A stretch of 64,000 nucleotides of DNA from the NCBI GenBank assembly GCA_027924645.1, contig BSBN01000039.1:23100001-23164000 (forward strand). The letters are read 5' to 3'. A model generated the notes under the pieces. It was not told the DNA's origin. It saw only the letters and a program-made list of their open reading frames with translations, and made no database searches. Shown piece by piece: positions 34,603 through 47,104 of this stretch. Positions within the stretch are counted from its first letter, which is position 1. Each line of letters starts with the position of its first letter. The position numbers were made by a program, and so were the translations under genes. The stretch comes from Cunninghamia lanceolata (lineage: Eukaryota; Streptophyta; Pinopsida; Cupressales; Cupressaceae).

Positions 34603-36712
34603 ATGCCGCCGCGATGTCGAGCATGCCAAAGGGGTGAGTTATCTTTTTTTTTGTTTGAATTTCTTTCTAAATAGGTAGGTTTTTATTAATTTTTGATATA
34701 TATTTCGTTAATTGTCAGAAAATGTTAATGCACCTCCTCCTCCTCCTCCTCCTTCTCCTCCTCAAAATCCACAAAATCCTAAGGAGGAAATACCTGCAGA
34801 ACAACAACCTCCTCCATTCATTCCTCGACATGCCCTTAGAACACAAGAGAATATAATGGGGCAAATTGAAAACAACAAAAAATAGATTGAAGATATAATT
34901 GCAAGGTTGAAAGATCCTTCCACTTCAACCTTGCATAGGTCCACACTTGCCGAATCTCTTGAGTCTATGTTATCAAATGTAAATTCAATTAGCAAGCAAA
35001 TAACTAGTTGGACTGATAAAAAGAGAGAGTTTAGAGATTACTATGCAGACAAGTTGTCATACCAAGATGTCAAAAAATTACAAATTACAAAATTAGACTT
35101 GTGTTCAATTTTCACAAACCCACAAACAAATCAACCTCCACCCATTACATGCAAGAGGTTCCCTATCCATTGGTGCAACAACCAAGCGATAAGAATCAAT
35201 TTCAGGCAGAGGTGGTGGATGGTTTTTGACCATCCTCCATGCAATAATAATGAGGTCCCGCAATACTTTTTGAGGAAACTCTACTGCGAGTTTGTCCTCA
35301 ATAAAGTGCCAAACTATTTTGATATGCGGGACTTCCAGGGTAGAGATGGGGGCTCGGCACAGGATAGACCAGGGGCATGTCTTGACCCACAGCGGGTAGT
35401 GAGATGAGTAATCAGCAGACCAGCCCACGAGCATGTTTCTATCCCTTCCATTGTGAAGGAGAGTGTTGAGGTCGATACACTGAGGTCGATTAGTGCCTTG
35501 ACCCAGAGCATCATAGAGCATGTCGGTCCTGCAACACAGAGTGGGTTGGGAGATAGTGCGAGGAGTAGGGTCCCACTACATACTTGCCAGGCTTGTGGGT
35601 CAGCCTGTGGTTATGACCCCATGGACAGTCAGGACGCAGGTGCACAGGCTACATCTGCAACTGAGCAGATGGTGATGACAGATACCCTCCTGAGTGAGAC
35701 TTTCGGCCTTGATACTCAAGTAAATATTAGCAAGTTTATTAAATTTAATTTATTAAATTTCATTTTTGAAATACAAGATTAACTAATTTAAATTTATGAT
35801 TTTAATGAAATTTCAGGGTCATAGCATCGATGCAGTTTTCAGTGGTTCTCCACCTGCATTTTTCACTAGATCATCTACTGTCGAGGTATGTAACTAGTAA
35901 ACAATTATAAATATTACATGTGAATAGCATCGTTATATGAATGGTATTCTAATTTTTGATTTTGGATGTTGAATAGGTTAATACTGTAGATTTCATGGCA
36001 ACACCTGCAAGTGGTGGTGGACTTCAAAGCTTTACGGAGGTAATAAAATAAATAGTTTAATGAATGAATTGTACTTACTAAATTTTTGTATGTGATTTGT
36101 GTGTTTTATTGTATGTACTTCCATGTTTAGATGAATGTGTGTGTATGTTAGGAGCCATGATTTGCATCACTATTATAGTTTTTGTAATTGAATAATGTTG
36201 TTTTATTTCCAGATGATGCAGGTTGCGGAGACACCTAGACACCTCCCCATGTTCATAGGGCAATGGAGCAGGGTGTGGCCTCTGCGATTCATAGCTCCAT
36301 GGCATTGACAGGGGTATGAGGTAGATTAGTAAATTTCAATTTACATTCATTGTTATAGTTGTCTATTTTTGAAAAATCAAAAGATTATTGATTTGAAGTT
36401 TAATTTCTATCTGGATGGTTTCTATAGGACATGACATCACCAGGACTTATTCCTGCTACTAAGGTAAGTGAGGAGACAGATTATATGTTAGTGGTAAGTG
36501 ATTATTTTGTTAAATGCTTCATTTTTTTATAACATGTAATTTCTATATATTAATGTCTATACTTTTTATTGTAACAGGTAAAGGTGCAGGAAGAACTAAA
36601 TAGGAGGAGTAGCCCCCGGGTTCGTAGTAGACCACCCACATGCATGTCTCCATCCCCTAGAAGATCAAAGGCTGCTCGTGATTTATTCTCTTCACCAGCC
36701 AGAGGGGAATGA
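34603..36712 (+). pseudogene. Seven-exon second gene of the 17.7-kb transposon
   Basis: By reading splice sites I obtain exons 34603-34633, 34719-35719, 35817-35885, 35977-36039, 36213-36313, 36428-36463 and 36578-36712, all with GT...AG introns. Together they encode about 478 residues. The start MPPRCRACQRG has a CxxC pair. A proline-rich stretch, then DYYADKLSYQDVKKLQITKL, CKRFPIHWCNNQAIRIN, WWMVFDHPPCNNNEVPQYFL and KLYCEFVLNKVPNYFDM make the core. The tail is Ser/Pro/Arg-rich (SPRVRSRPP, SPSPRRSKAARD). Breaks are TAG at 34883-34885, TGA at 35405-35407 and a one-base frameshift in exon 5 near 36246. It has no motif I recognise. Its place at one end, opposite the transposase, suggests an accessory DNA-binding protein, but that is inference. 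Confidence 0.65.
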
Positions 36713-37879
36713 CTTTTTATTGTGTTCCTTTGTTGTATGCCTATATGGCATTTGTGGACATATATTTTGTATTGTACATAGTTGACATTGTATGCCTATA
36801 TGGCATTTTTGTAAGCCTATATGGCTATTTTGTATATATGTTGTACTTATATCGACAGATATTGATGTATGCCTATATGGATATTTGGTTAATACAAATC
36901 TTTTTTATTGATGGCATCCATACTTGCATTATAAATCCACTTTTGAATGGATATTTGTAGATGGCTACTTCAAATATTTAAAGTCCGATTGTATTACATA
37001 GGATGTTTGCATTTTCTTTGATAGGCTTGATAGGCCATGGATTACATGATAGTGTTTGATGGAAAAGTATGGTACTAGAAGACTCTAGTTCATTCTTAAT
37101 AGGCTTGTGATTGATAATATCTTTGCATGATTGCACTTGATCTTGGATCATGGGCATGTTAGGATTTTGATTGCATTGTGGTGTTTGATGGATAGGCATG
37201 GTGTAAGATACCCAACTAGTTCTACGAAAATTTTTCCTTACTTAAATAATTTTACTTGCTATCAATTCATCGACTACTTCAACAACACAAAGATATACAT
37301 CAAAGATAACTACTTGAATGAATCAACCTTAGAGTTGGGTACTTGTCTAGTTATTTGACTCAATCAACTTGCAATGTCTTATTACATGGATAATGCTTTC
37401 AATAGCATGAAATTACAACTTATTCAATGGAGATACAAAAGAAAGGCCTTGAAGCTTTGATGTTTACAATGGCGTCTACACTTGATCAACTCAATCAAAC
37501 TCAATGATGTCAACTGAATGTCAACACCTCACAATATCACAAGGGAGCATCACCTTGCTTGTTGAGGGAGCATCACCCCAACACTTGAAACTCACAGGGC
37601 TCAAGATCACAAGCTAAATAGCTTTGTAGAGAGAATTCTGTCAAAATGATTAGATAACAAATGAATGAGAGGGCTCCTCCTTTTATAGGCCTTCCAAAGG
37701 CAATGAAGGCACATTTTTCAATGCACAAAGAGGAACTAAGGCACATTTCCCAAGAAGCATATACAAGGGAATATTCCATCTGATGACTCATTTTAAGTTG
37801 GCAAACTTATCCAGGGGCCCTGACACGGATCCAAATGCTACCCTTCTGACCAATGAGCATTTAGGTAATTGTAACAACC
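36713..37879. other. Non-coding interior of the transposon
   Basis: AT-rich sequence. At 36725-36880 the phrase TATGCCTATATGGCATTT recurs several times as a short irregular repeat, probably in the 3' UTR of the gene just upstream. No gene recognised. Confidence 0.5.
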
Positions 37880-39540
37880 TTAACTCCTTCTAGAGATCCT
37901 TAGGCGCAGATTTCTGACTTGGGCGCCAAGTTGAGGTGATCTCCTCCTGAAGTTGCACCTTGCCAACATTAGGTGCCTATTAGAGTTTATGGATGCTCTG
38001 GATTGTTTCCAAGAGTAGGCGCCCAAATGAGTTCTCTGGAACCCAGGTGTTGATTTCATGCATCATGAGTTCTAGGTGCCAATATGATGTCATAGTTGCA
38101 AGACTCTTAGGGTTAGGCGCCAACTGAAGGTAGTAGAGACCAAACTAGGCACCATTTTAAGCTGGGCGCTTCCTTGAGGTGGCAGAGACATGGATGAACG
38201 TCTGGTGGGGTTTGATGACTCTATATTGACACTCAAATTCACTTAGGCGCAATATTAGTGTTCTTCTGACTAGGCGCCAGATAGGAGGATTCTCAGGGGT
38301 TTTGGCGCCTAGGTTACAACTTGTCAATTTCTCAAAGAATCTTTGAAACACTTGACTTCCAAGGATTATCATCTTACCCTCTGATGGAGCGCCTTGTTCC
38401 AAAATTGGTCTTGGGGACTTGCATCTCTCTTAGGCGCATGTTTGGAGTAATGTCAACTGGTATCAGTGCCTACTATCTCAATTCACACTTGACATCAAAC
38501 TTTTGAAGCTCTTTTACCCTAGCGCCTTTATCTTCTATCAAGCGCCTAACATTCTGGAGTTGAATTCCATCTTAATCCAAGTCTTCAAGGTACTTCTAAG
38601 TTTAGGTGCCAAAACAGGGTTATGGAGGAGCAGAACTACGCCTTAGGAGGATGACTGAACCCTAGGCGCCAATTTGATGTTGCAAGAGCATAGGTATGCG
38701 CCAAGCAGAGTTTCATGCTCAAAACATTAACATTATTCAGTGAAATTCTTTTTTGACTCTAGGCGCCATTTGGAGGCTAGAAAGAGGGAAGTTGACACCA
38801 ACTGCATTAGGCACATTTCTAAGGTGATGGAGACCAATAAGTGCGCCTTGTCCTCTAGCTCTATTCCTTGTTAACTTTACAACTTAGATTATCTGAACAA
38901 CACTGAGAATGCTTCCCTTCTTCCTGATACAAGTTAAAAGATCCACTGGGCACCATTTCAGGTGTCTGGAGAGATCATCAACCAAGGGCGCTAATAGAGC
39001 CTTTGGCAAATGGAAAGAGCGCCTTACTTAGATTTGATTTCTTGATGCCAAAATTGATGAATTTTGTGCCTTGGCTAGGAGTTTCTCATTTCAATCTTGA
39101 TTATTCATCTAAGTGACTTTCCTTAGCTCCCAAGCCTTCAATCTATCCATTACCCCCTGCTAGGTGCTCAAAATAGAGTGTTAACGCCTTATGAAGGTTA
39201 GGTGCATTCTAAGGGTGGGGTAGGTAAGTGAGGGTGCCAAACCAGGCCTTGAGACTTCTCTCCTCATCAAAGGCCTTCAATCCTAGGCGCCAGATCCAAG
39301 GAGTTCCAACCAACACATGCGCCTAGTGCTGTGAGTTCACCCAAAGGACATCTTTAACTTGAAAACTTTCAATCTTCATCCATCTATGTTAGGCGCTCAA
39401 TTGGAGGATCCCTAGAAACATGTATAGGTGCCTTGAGGTTCTTAGGCACTTAATTTGGTTGATCCTTGTGCTAGGCGCTTAGTAAGGAAAACTGGAGTGA
39501 AATGGGCGCCTAGGCTCCCAAGCTTCCATACTTAGTCAAA
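37880..39540. repeat. Degenerate minisatellite with a TTAGGCGCC motif
   Basis: The palindromic 6-mer GGCGCC and variants such as AGGCGC and AGGTGCC recur roughly every 50-150 bp. Examples are near 37921, 38031, 38119, 38277, 38306, 38665, 38761, 39285 and 39507. Intervening sequence is loosely similar (CTAGGCGCCA, CTTAGGCGC). Scattered copies occur to 42845. There is no continuous reading frame. The origin is unknown. Confidence 0.7.
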
Positions 39541-41097
39541 TTTTAGGGTTCTGACCTTGTTCCTACAAAACAAACAGATAGAGTTAGTCCGAAACCAATT
39601 CATTCCCTCATCATTTGGAATTAGCCTCCAGGAGTGAGGAATAGGCTAATCCATTATACACTTGATGATCAAGCCAGGAATGAGGACATGACACATGGTA
39701 CTAGGCTAATCATTTTGGGTTTTGCGTGAGCCTCGGACAAGGTAATAGGCATAGGGTTTTTATCTTGCATAATGATTTTTTCAAACCAAGGGTCCATGAT
39801 GGAAATGATTAAGGATGATAGAATGTTTGGATTTTAGACTTTGAGATGTTTATGGTTGTAAATGTTTATTGTTTGGACTCAAATTTTGTTAAATGGTTGT
39901 TTGAAAGATGACACATCAAACACAACAATAAGATTGGTTTAAGTATGGATGCAAATCATGTTTACTAGTTTACTAATGTGATGATGTTTACTAATGTGAT
40001 GATGATTACTAATGTGATGATGATTTTGCATGTTTTCAATGGTTGGGATCTACAAGTTATGCATTTTTTTGGGATGCACACCTCATTGATTGTAGTGGGA
40101 TGACTTGAATGCATATTGCCTATATCCATAGGATGACTTTGTTATTTTTCCTTGTCTATGCTCATTTGCGCATTGGTATGTTGCATTGGGATGAGAGGAT
40201 GGATGTTGCTTTGATAGTGATGTGTATTCATCACCTAGTGATGGATGATCTTATATAGTAGTTGGGTGTAATGGACAAACTCTTGGATTATGATTATTAT
40301 TTGTAGTGAGAGTGCTTTGACATCTTGGCTACTATTTTTAGGAGATGGTTATCTTCATGTGGTTGTAGATGTTGATCCTTGGTTTAGAGGTGTTTGGTAG
40401 TGTGTCTTGGTGGACTCTTGATTCTAGATTAGAGTATTAGCATGATACAAGTTCTCTTGAGACTAGGATGTCTATATTGGTGCATGTGATCTTCTAGGAG
40501 GAGATGTTAGATCATGATGTCATGTTTGGATACCTAATTTTGTAGTTGGAGTTTTGACAGTGGTCTTGTTGGTTCTCTTGGTATTGAGTACATTGTCATG
40601 TGCTTGGGAGCTTCATGATAATGTGGTGTTGCATTTGGAGCTTAACATGGATTGATTAGTTGTAGGTTCTCATACATACTTCGATACTTGGGTGAGGCTA
40701 GAGTTCTCTTGGGATTAAAGACACTTGTTGAGATGGTTACCCTTTAGAGGTTTTGGCAGGAAGACACAAGTGCGCCTCCCTCAATGAAGTTCATTTTGGT
40801 AACTTAGTTCATCCTAGTGACTCAAGGGGTTGTTATATTCTTTAGGCACAATCTTTCATAGACTAAAACATTCACTCCATGTTAAGGCGCTCAAAGGAGG
40901 CTCTAGAGATGGAAAATGGTGCCTTAACTCACTTATGTAAATTTTGGACTTTTAGGCAATTGCAAGATGTCTTAGAGGGCTCAATTCTTCAAGGCGTCCA
41001 TTTTGTTCACCACTTGTAGCATCACTTGTTCAAGGCGCATGTGTGATTTGGTGAAAAATAGGTGCCTAGAGTGAATAGGCTTTCATCTTGACTTAAT
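39541..41097. other. Non-coding interior of the transposon
   Basis: GT/AT-rich sequence with short repeats such as GTTTACTAATGTGATGATG near 39960-40030. More AGGCGC motifs appear from 40880. No gene recognised. Confidence 0.5.
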
Positions 41098-42536
41098 ACA
41101 TTGCCTCCTTCTGACGATTTTTGGGGCAGCAGAAAACCTTTCACCACGGGCAAATGCCTCAGAGCTATAAAAAACTGAGAGAGGTTATTGTAGAGGCACT
41201 CTACATGATCACGTTGCCTCAGACAAAATATTTCTAAGTGACACAATTTTTGAGTAACATCTCGTCAAAGATTGCTGCCTTTTTGCACTTTGGACTCTTC
41301 AGGGATATCATCGGTACAATGTAGCTCTGACTGTTTCGACATGTTTGGGTGAAAAATAGGACCATGCCTAGCGTAAATGTACCCATTCAGATGCGTTGGA
41401 ATAGTTAGTTTGGTCGCATTAGGAGCAGGATGAAAGTTACACCCCTTTGCAACTTTACACTGCCTCATTCGGACGATTTTTGGGGCAGCAGAAAACCTTT
41501 CACCACGGGCAAATGCCTTAGAGCTATAAAAAACTGAGAGAGGTTATTGTAGAGGAACTCTACGTGATCGCGTTGCCTCAGACGGAATGTTTCTAACTGA
41601 CACAATTTTCGAGTAACATCTCGTCAAAGATTGCTACCTTTTTGCACTTTGGACTCTTCAGGGATATCATCGGTACAATGTAGCTCCGACTGTTTCGACA
41701 TGTTTGGGTGAAAAACAGGACCATGCCTAGCATAAATGTACCCATTTAGACGTGTTGGAATAGTCAGTTTGGTCGCATCAGGAGTAGGACAAAAGTTACA
41801 CCCCTTTGCAACTTTACACTGCCTCCTTCTGACGATTTTTGGGGTAGCAGAAAACCTTTCACCACGGGAAAATGCCTTAGAGCTATAAAAAACTAAGAGA
41901 GGTTATTATAGAGGCACTCTACATGATCGCGTTACCTTAGACAGAATGTTTCTAAGTGACACGGTTTTCAAGTAACATCTCGTCAAAGATTGCAGCCTTT
42001 TTGCACTTTAGACTCTTTAGGGATATCGTGGGAACAATTTAGCTCGGACTGTTTCTACATGTTTGGGTGAAAAACATGACCATGCCTAGCATAAATGTAC
42101 CCATTCGGACGCGTTGGAACAGTCAGTTTGGTCACATCAGGAGCAGGACAAAAGTTACACCCCTTTGCAACTTTACACTGCCTCCTTCTGACAATTTTTG
42201 GGGTAGCAGAAAACCTTTCACCACGGGCAAATGCCTCAGAGATATAAAAAACTGAGAGAGGTTATTGTAGAGGTATTTTATGTGATCGCGTTGCCTTAGA
42301 TAGAATGTTTCTAAGTGACACAGTTTTTGAGTAACATCTTGTCAAAGATTGCAGCCTTTTTGCACTTTGGACTATTCAGGGATATCGTCGGTACAATGTA
42401 GCTCAAACTGTTTCGACATGTTTGGGTGAAAAATAGGACCATGCCTAACGTAAATGTAACCATCCGGATGTGTTGGAATAGTCAGTTTGGTCACATCACG
42501 AGCATGACACCAAAAATGCAAAAGTTGCTTTGTGCA
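41098..42536. repeat. 360-bp tandem satellite, four copies
   Basis: Units begin TGCCTC(C/A)TTC(T/G)GAC(G/A)ATTTTT at about 41100, 41460, 41820 and 42179, a period of 359-360 bp. Each contains GCAGAAAACCTTTCACCACG, TTTTGCACTTTGGACTCTTC, CTGTTTCGACATGTTTGGGT and ACCATGCCTAGC. Copies differ by a few per cent. The last unit ends differently (CACCAAAAATGCA), and a short partial copy appears near 42935. Conserved CACGGGCAAATGCC and TCGCGTTGCCTCAGA stretches make it a useful probe. Confidence 0.92.
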
Positions 42537-43111
42537 ACTTGACAACATTGACACTTTTTTGCAACATGACTCAAAGACTCAAACTGACCCCAAATGACTC
42601 AAAGTGACTTAAAATCACCTTGATTTTGGTGCCCAATGTACATTATAGAGGTCGAGGCTCTCCTTATCATTCAAACATCTTAGATGAGTGCATAGGAAAG
42701 GAAAAAGCTCTAAGTTTCATCATCATGAGCGCCTAATATCAAGAGACTTTAATGGCTCAAAGCTTAGCATGGAGTCCTAAGGCACATTTCATGTCTCCTT
42801 TCATCTAGTTTGGCACCCTTATGTAGATTTTTCATCTTGATTTGGCGCCCTATATGTGAAGGAAGATCTAAAGGCATGAAAGTGGATGTCATATTGCAAG
42901 AGTTTGGATCATCAAAATTGAAAGAAATAAGAAATGAGTTTAGTCGCATCAGGAGTAGGACACCAAAAATGCATAACATGATGATGTAAAAATGTGTACA
43001 TATGTGTAAAAATGCAGGAGGAAATAAAAAAAGACAAACCTTACAAATTAATGTGCATACTTACAACTCAATATAACATAACTTTACAAAATCAATGTGA
43101 ATACTTACAAA
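42537..43111. other. Spacer between the satellite and the transposase gene
   Basis: Contains scattered satellite-like phrases (GGCGCCCTATATG near 42845, GGAGTAGGACACCAAAAATG near 42950) and the 3' flank of the transposase gene. No gene seen. Confidence 0.5.
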
Positions 43112-46100
43112 TTAATCCAATGAACCATCCAGGTCTGCTCTACTCTTTATTGTGTCAAGTATTGCTTCATGGTCAGACTCACGCACCTTCCACAATATTT
43201 TGTTCAAAGGTCTACCCCGATACTTTATCAAATGAACATTGGATGCCACGACAAGGTTTGAGTAATGAAGAATCTTCTGATGCATGTCAAAGTCCTGAAA
43301 TAGCCAAATATTAACACTCTTATGTGGGTACCTTCTAAGCCATGTTCCAGTAATAACCACTGATCCTGTAGGGTATTCGATGTTTTCTCCATCTGTAACA
43401 GGGGCCTCCAATTTCTTTTTGGCCTCAACACAATGACATAAGTAATAATATGTTCCCTCTTCATTATCTTCATCTGCAATAACTGCATATACATGCCCTA
43501 CATTGATATGTGTAGCAAATTAGATGAAATTAGTCAACATTATAAAAACACTACAAAGTAAGATGACATTACTTGGTTGAACTAGATGAAATTAGATGCA
43601 TATACGTGCCCTATATTACCTGTTTGAACTAAATCTGATATGTGGTCAAAGTCAACTGACGATTCCATCTGTGTTAGTTCCAGTGCCATCAGGGGTCAAT
43701 ACGTGTCAAGTGGGCTAAGATAACTTAATTGCCATTCGTCAACCCACTCCTTTGACTCGCACTCATCCCAGACTTGAATTGTATAGGAAGAACAAAAGCA
43801 TGACATCTTTCATGTATGGATACTCCATGAACCTACAATTGAGCTTCTGAAAGAGTGCATCTCATTTGATCTTGTCAGTGTACAACAATCCTCATATGGT
43901 GCAATGTTAGTATCATCTATCAACAAAAAAATCTACGAACTAAAGACTTACCTTCATTACCTGGACCCATGGAAGCATTACACCACTCGACAATCGATTT
44001 TGCATTTGTCAACTTTGCATTGTCTTTATACTTTAACTCTTCTTGTGCTATGGCTCTTTTGATACATGCTCCTGCACCATCATGCTCCCCCTTTCCATGC
44101 TCGGCCTCACAAAAGTTCCACATATGTTGAATACCTGTAAAATTATGCCTCTTACTCAGCCAATAGAAATTCTGCGAGTTCTTGAATTGTGACGCACAGT
44201 TATCCGACCATATGATATGCTGACTGAACAATATGCCCCTTCTAGCCAAATCATTGTAGAACACCTGAAAGCAACCTTGCACAAACTCCGTAGAATGCGT
44301 GCGATCATCACTAATATAGAAATTATACTCCCTTATGATCTTTCTGTCATCCTCTGTACTATCATTCGCATGAATGAATGCGATGTGCACAAATATAGAA
44401 ACCTGTGTGGAGTTGTAATATTGTGATTGCACCTCACGCTGTGGCTGTAGACTGTAGTTCTCTGCAAAGTCGACGACTGAAACAATGCTACCAACTGGAA
44501 ATGTGTCCTTGCATAACTTGAATTGCAAGTCCAACCATTGAGCTCTATGGGCATGTCTTGCATACTCATACACAATGCTGTCACGAAATATAGGCATAAA
44601 CTGATACACTGGAATCTTTTCAATAACTAATTCACACCTCTTTGCTTCTTTACCATCTTTTGTATTGTATGCCACTGTTTTATACTTGCCAAACTCTACT
44701 AGTTCGTTTCCAACCGCATGTGTTATTTCCATATGTTCACATATTGGCAAATGTTGCAAGCCACCACAACGATGACATGTGCCATCCAAGCATAATTTCT
44801 TGTAGAATATTTGACCTTCCTCTCTTTCACATAAAATTCTTGATATGAAGTCTCTTGAAGATGTTGGTGGGGCACATATGGTACAACCCTGCAAATCATT
44901 GTTAGTATGCATATCTAAACATATAGACCTATAAGCATCAAAATGGTTAGAAAATTCAATATGTAATCTACAACAACAAGTAGTGCGTGTGTGATTTATC
45001 TTAACATAGAAAGGTTTTAGCAATTCAAAATATCTTTGACAAATTTTAATTTGAGGATACTTCTCTAGAAATTTACCATAAAACTGTGTTTGAGTCTCAT
45101 CCAAAAAATGCTTTGGATGTGGCTCACAGTTCTGACTACCGATTCTCCTTCTTACCACATACCTTTGATTCGGAGATACCCTTGTGTAATTCTTCCAAAA
45201 GTCTTCAATTAGTGATCTCAATGCTTCAATAATTGGTTTATCTTTTCGTGGTAGTCTCCCCGAGAACGCCCATAATTCATTGGCATTAGTGTCCTCAATT
45301 CTTTGGCGTCTTCCAACGGCTCTTGATAAAGTTTTCCTATTAATTCTCAATTCTTGACTTGTCTTTCTAATGAGATGAGCTTTCCTTGTTTGACTACCTA
45401 CTATAGTTGATGTAATCACACGTCGTGTTGCATTACTATCTTTTGTGCGTGAGGTGTTACCCACACTCTCATACGCACTCATTGATTCTTGACAATAGAT
45501 TTTCCACTTGAAGCCTCTGATGTTCTCAACCCAAGAATCTTCATGATAGACCTATACTTTATACTTCGCATCATTTCAACGAATAGTTGACATCTTGCAG
45601 TCTCATTTAACTTTTCAAATAACAATCTCCAAATCTTATTAGCATATCTTCTACAAGTGCGTTTTGGAATCTTACCTTCCATTGGCTGCAAAATATTCTC
45701 ATCAATATCAATCAAATACTTTGGATTTCTATGCAAAATTCTAGGTGGTGTCAAGTTAGTTAAATTCATCTCAACATTAGGAATTTCATCAATATTTAAA
45801 TGAGATGGGTTAGATGGCATACCTTCGATCGAAGATGGAATAGATGACATACCTTGAGGTTGAGGTGGGAATGATGGCGTACCTCCTTCATCACATGTGA
45901 GTGATGATGTACTCTCAACTTGAGATGTGGTAGATGGTGTCCCTACATGTTGACTTGCGGTAAAGGACGTGTCTCCAACTATGGTATTCAAATCTCTCGT
46001 ACCACGAAGTTTTTACATTCGTTCTCTTTGTACCGCCAATACCATATCTCTTTGTGATGGTTGTGGTTCCTCTTCAATTGGTATGTCTTCATTTATCATT

Positions 46101-46207
46101 TCCAATTTCCTCTTCTCACGAAGTTCCCTCATAGCCACTGCTTTCTTTGCATTCTTAGCTTCTATCTCTTCTTGTGTTAGTTTAATTCTTGATCGTTTCC
46201 TCGGCAT
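43112..46207 (-). pseudogene. DDE-like transposase of the 17.7-kb transposon, three exons, broken
   Basis: The minus-strand exons are 46207-43952, 43772-43620 and 43497-43112, joined by GT...AG introns in matching phase, giving about 931 residues. The start MPRKRSRIKLTQEE is basic and nuclear-like. Next come a Ser/Pro/Thr-rich stretch and a helical region (RTCRRYANKIWRLLFEKL). A Cys-rich part follows (TTCCCRLH, GCTICAPP, GTCHRCGG). The candidate catalytic core has SVVDFAENYSLQPQ (first Asp), IIWSDNCASQFKNSQNF (second Asp) and CEAEHGKGEHDGAGACIKRA (Glu/Asp site). The third exon ends with a beta-rich domain (GSVVITGTWLRRYP, HYSNLVVASNV). Breaks are TAA at 46013-46015, a one-base frameshift near 45480 and TGA at 43696-43698. 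The DFAENY / SD...QFKN / HGKG..D..G pattern recalls a transposase-like family known from animals and oomycetes; that is memory, not a search. Confidence 0.75.
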
Positions 46208-47104
46208 GACGGAGAATTTGTCTGTAGCATGATAAAGAGACCAATATTAGTTCCTAAGAAATGAATACAAGTTAATAGTGGGATTGTATTTTTTTTATGT
46301 TGTAAGGATTTGTTCTTGTATAGTTTGACATCATGGTATGTTAAGGTTTGTTTATTACACATAATTATTAAAGAGCCCAAGTGTAGAAATAATACATGGC
46401 ATCATGTGAGATTGTAGGCTGCTTTCTTGATTGGGAATGTGTCTATTTTAAACATGTATGATAAAGCATGATAAAGTAATTCAATCTGAAATAAGGAAAA
46501 TGTAAAGAACATGCATGTAAATACTTGACATACCTAAAAAATGAAGATTTGAATGGAGAGAGTACCCAATTATGTAGTGTTTTTATCTTCTTGCATCAAA
46601 CTCCTCAACAATTTGAGTTTTTCACCACTTGCTTCCTTTTCAATGTTAAATTCCTAAAATTGAATCACAATTAACATTGCAACACTACAAAAATTGAAAC
46701 TTGAATAGATATATATCAAACTTGGTGTGAAAACTATGTTATTTCCTCCTCAAGTTGGCAAAGCAGAAAAGGTGGTGGAAAGATCATGCAAAGGTGGTAC
46801 AATGTGTCAAATGTGCATGTGAACTTCCCAATAGTATGAAAGCACTTCTTTTTTGTTGGAGCATGTGCAGAATCAGTAAGAAAACAGAGCATGTGGGCCT
46901 GGATCACGGGGGTAACCACTTTTTTACCGTTTCAATAGAAATACAAAATGCGAGTGCGTTATAATGCACTCGCGTTTTGTCCTGCTATAGATTCATCACA
47001 GTCTTTACATTGATCACATCTTTTTCCTACAAGGGCTTGCCAAATGCTCCGCCATATGATAGGCATAACAATGAAGGGGCAAGCCCTCATAATCAGGTTC
47101 TTGA
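46208..47104. other. Upstream region of the transposase gene
   Basis: AT-rich sequence that should hold the transposase promoter (minus strand). At 46950-46976 a GCGAGTGCGTTATAATGCAC palindrome matches the subterminal motifs. So a third GCGC palindrome cluster sits beside the telomere-like array. Confidence 0.5.
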
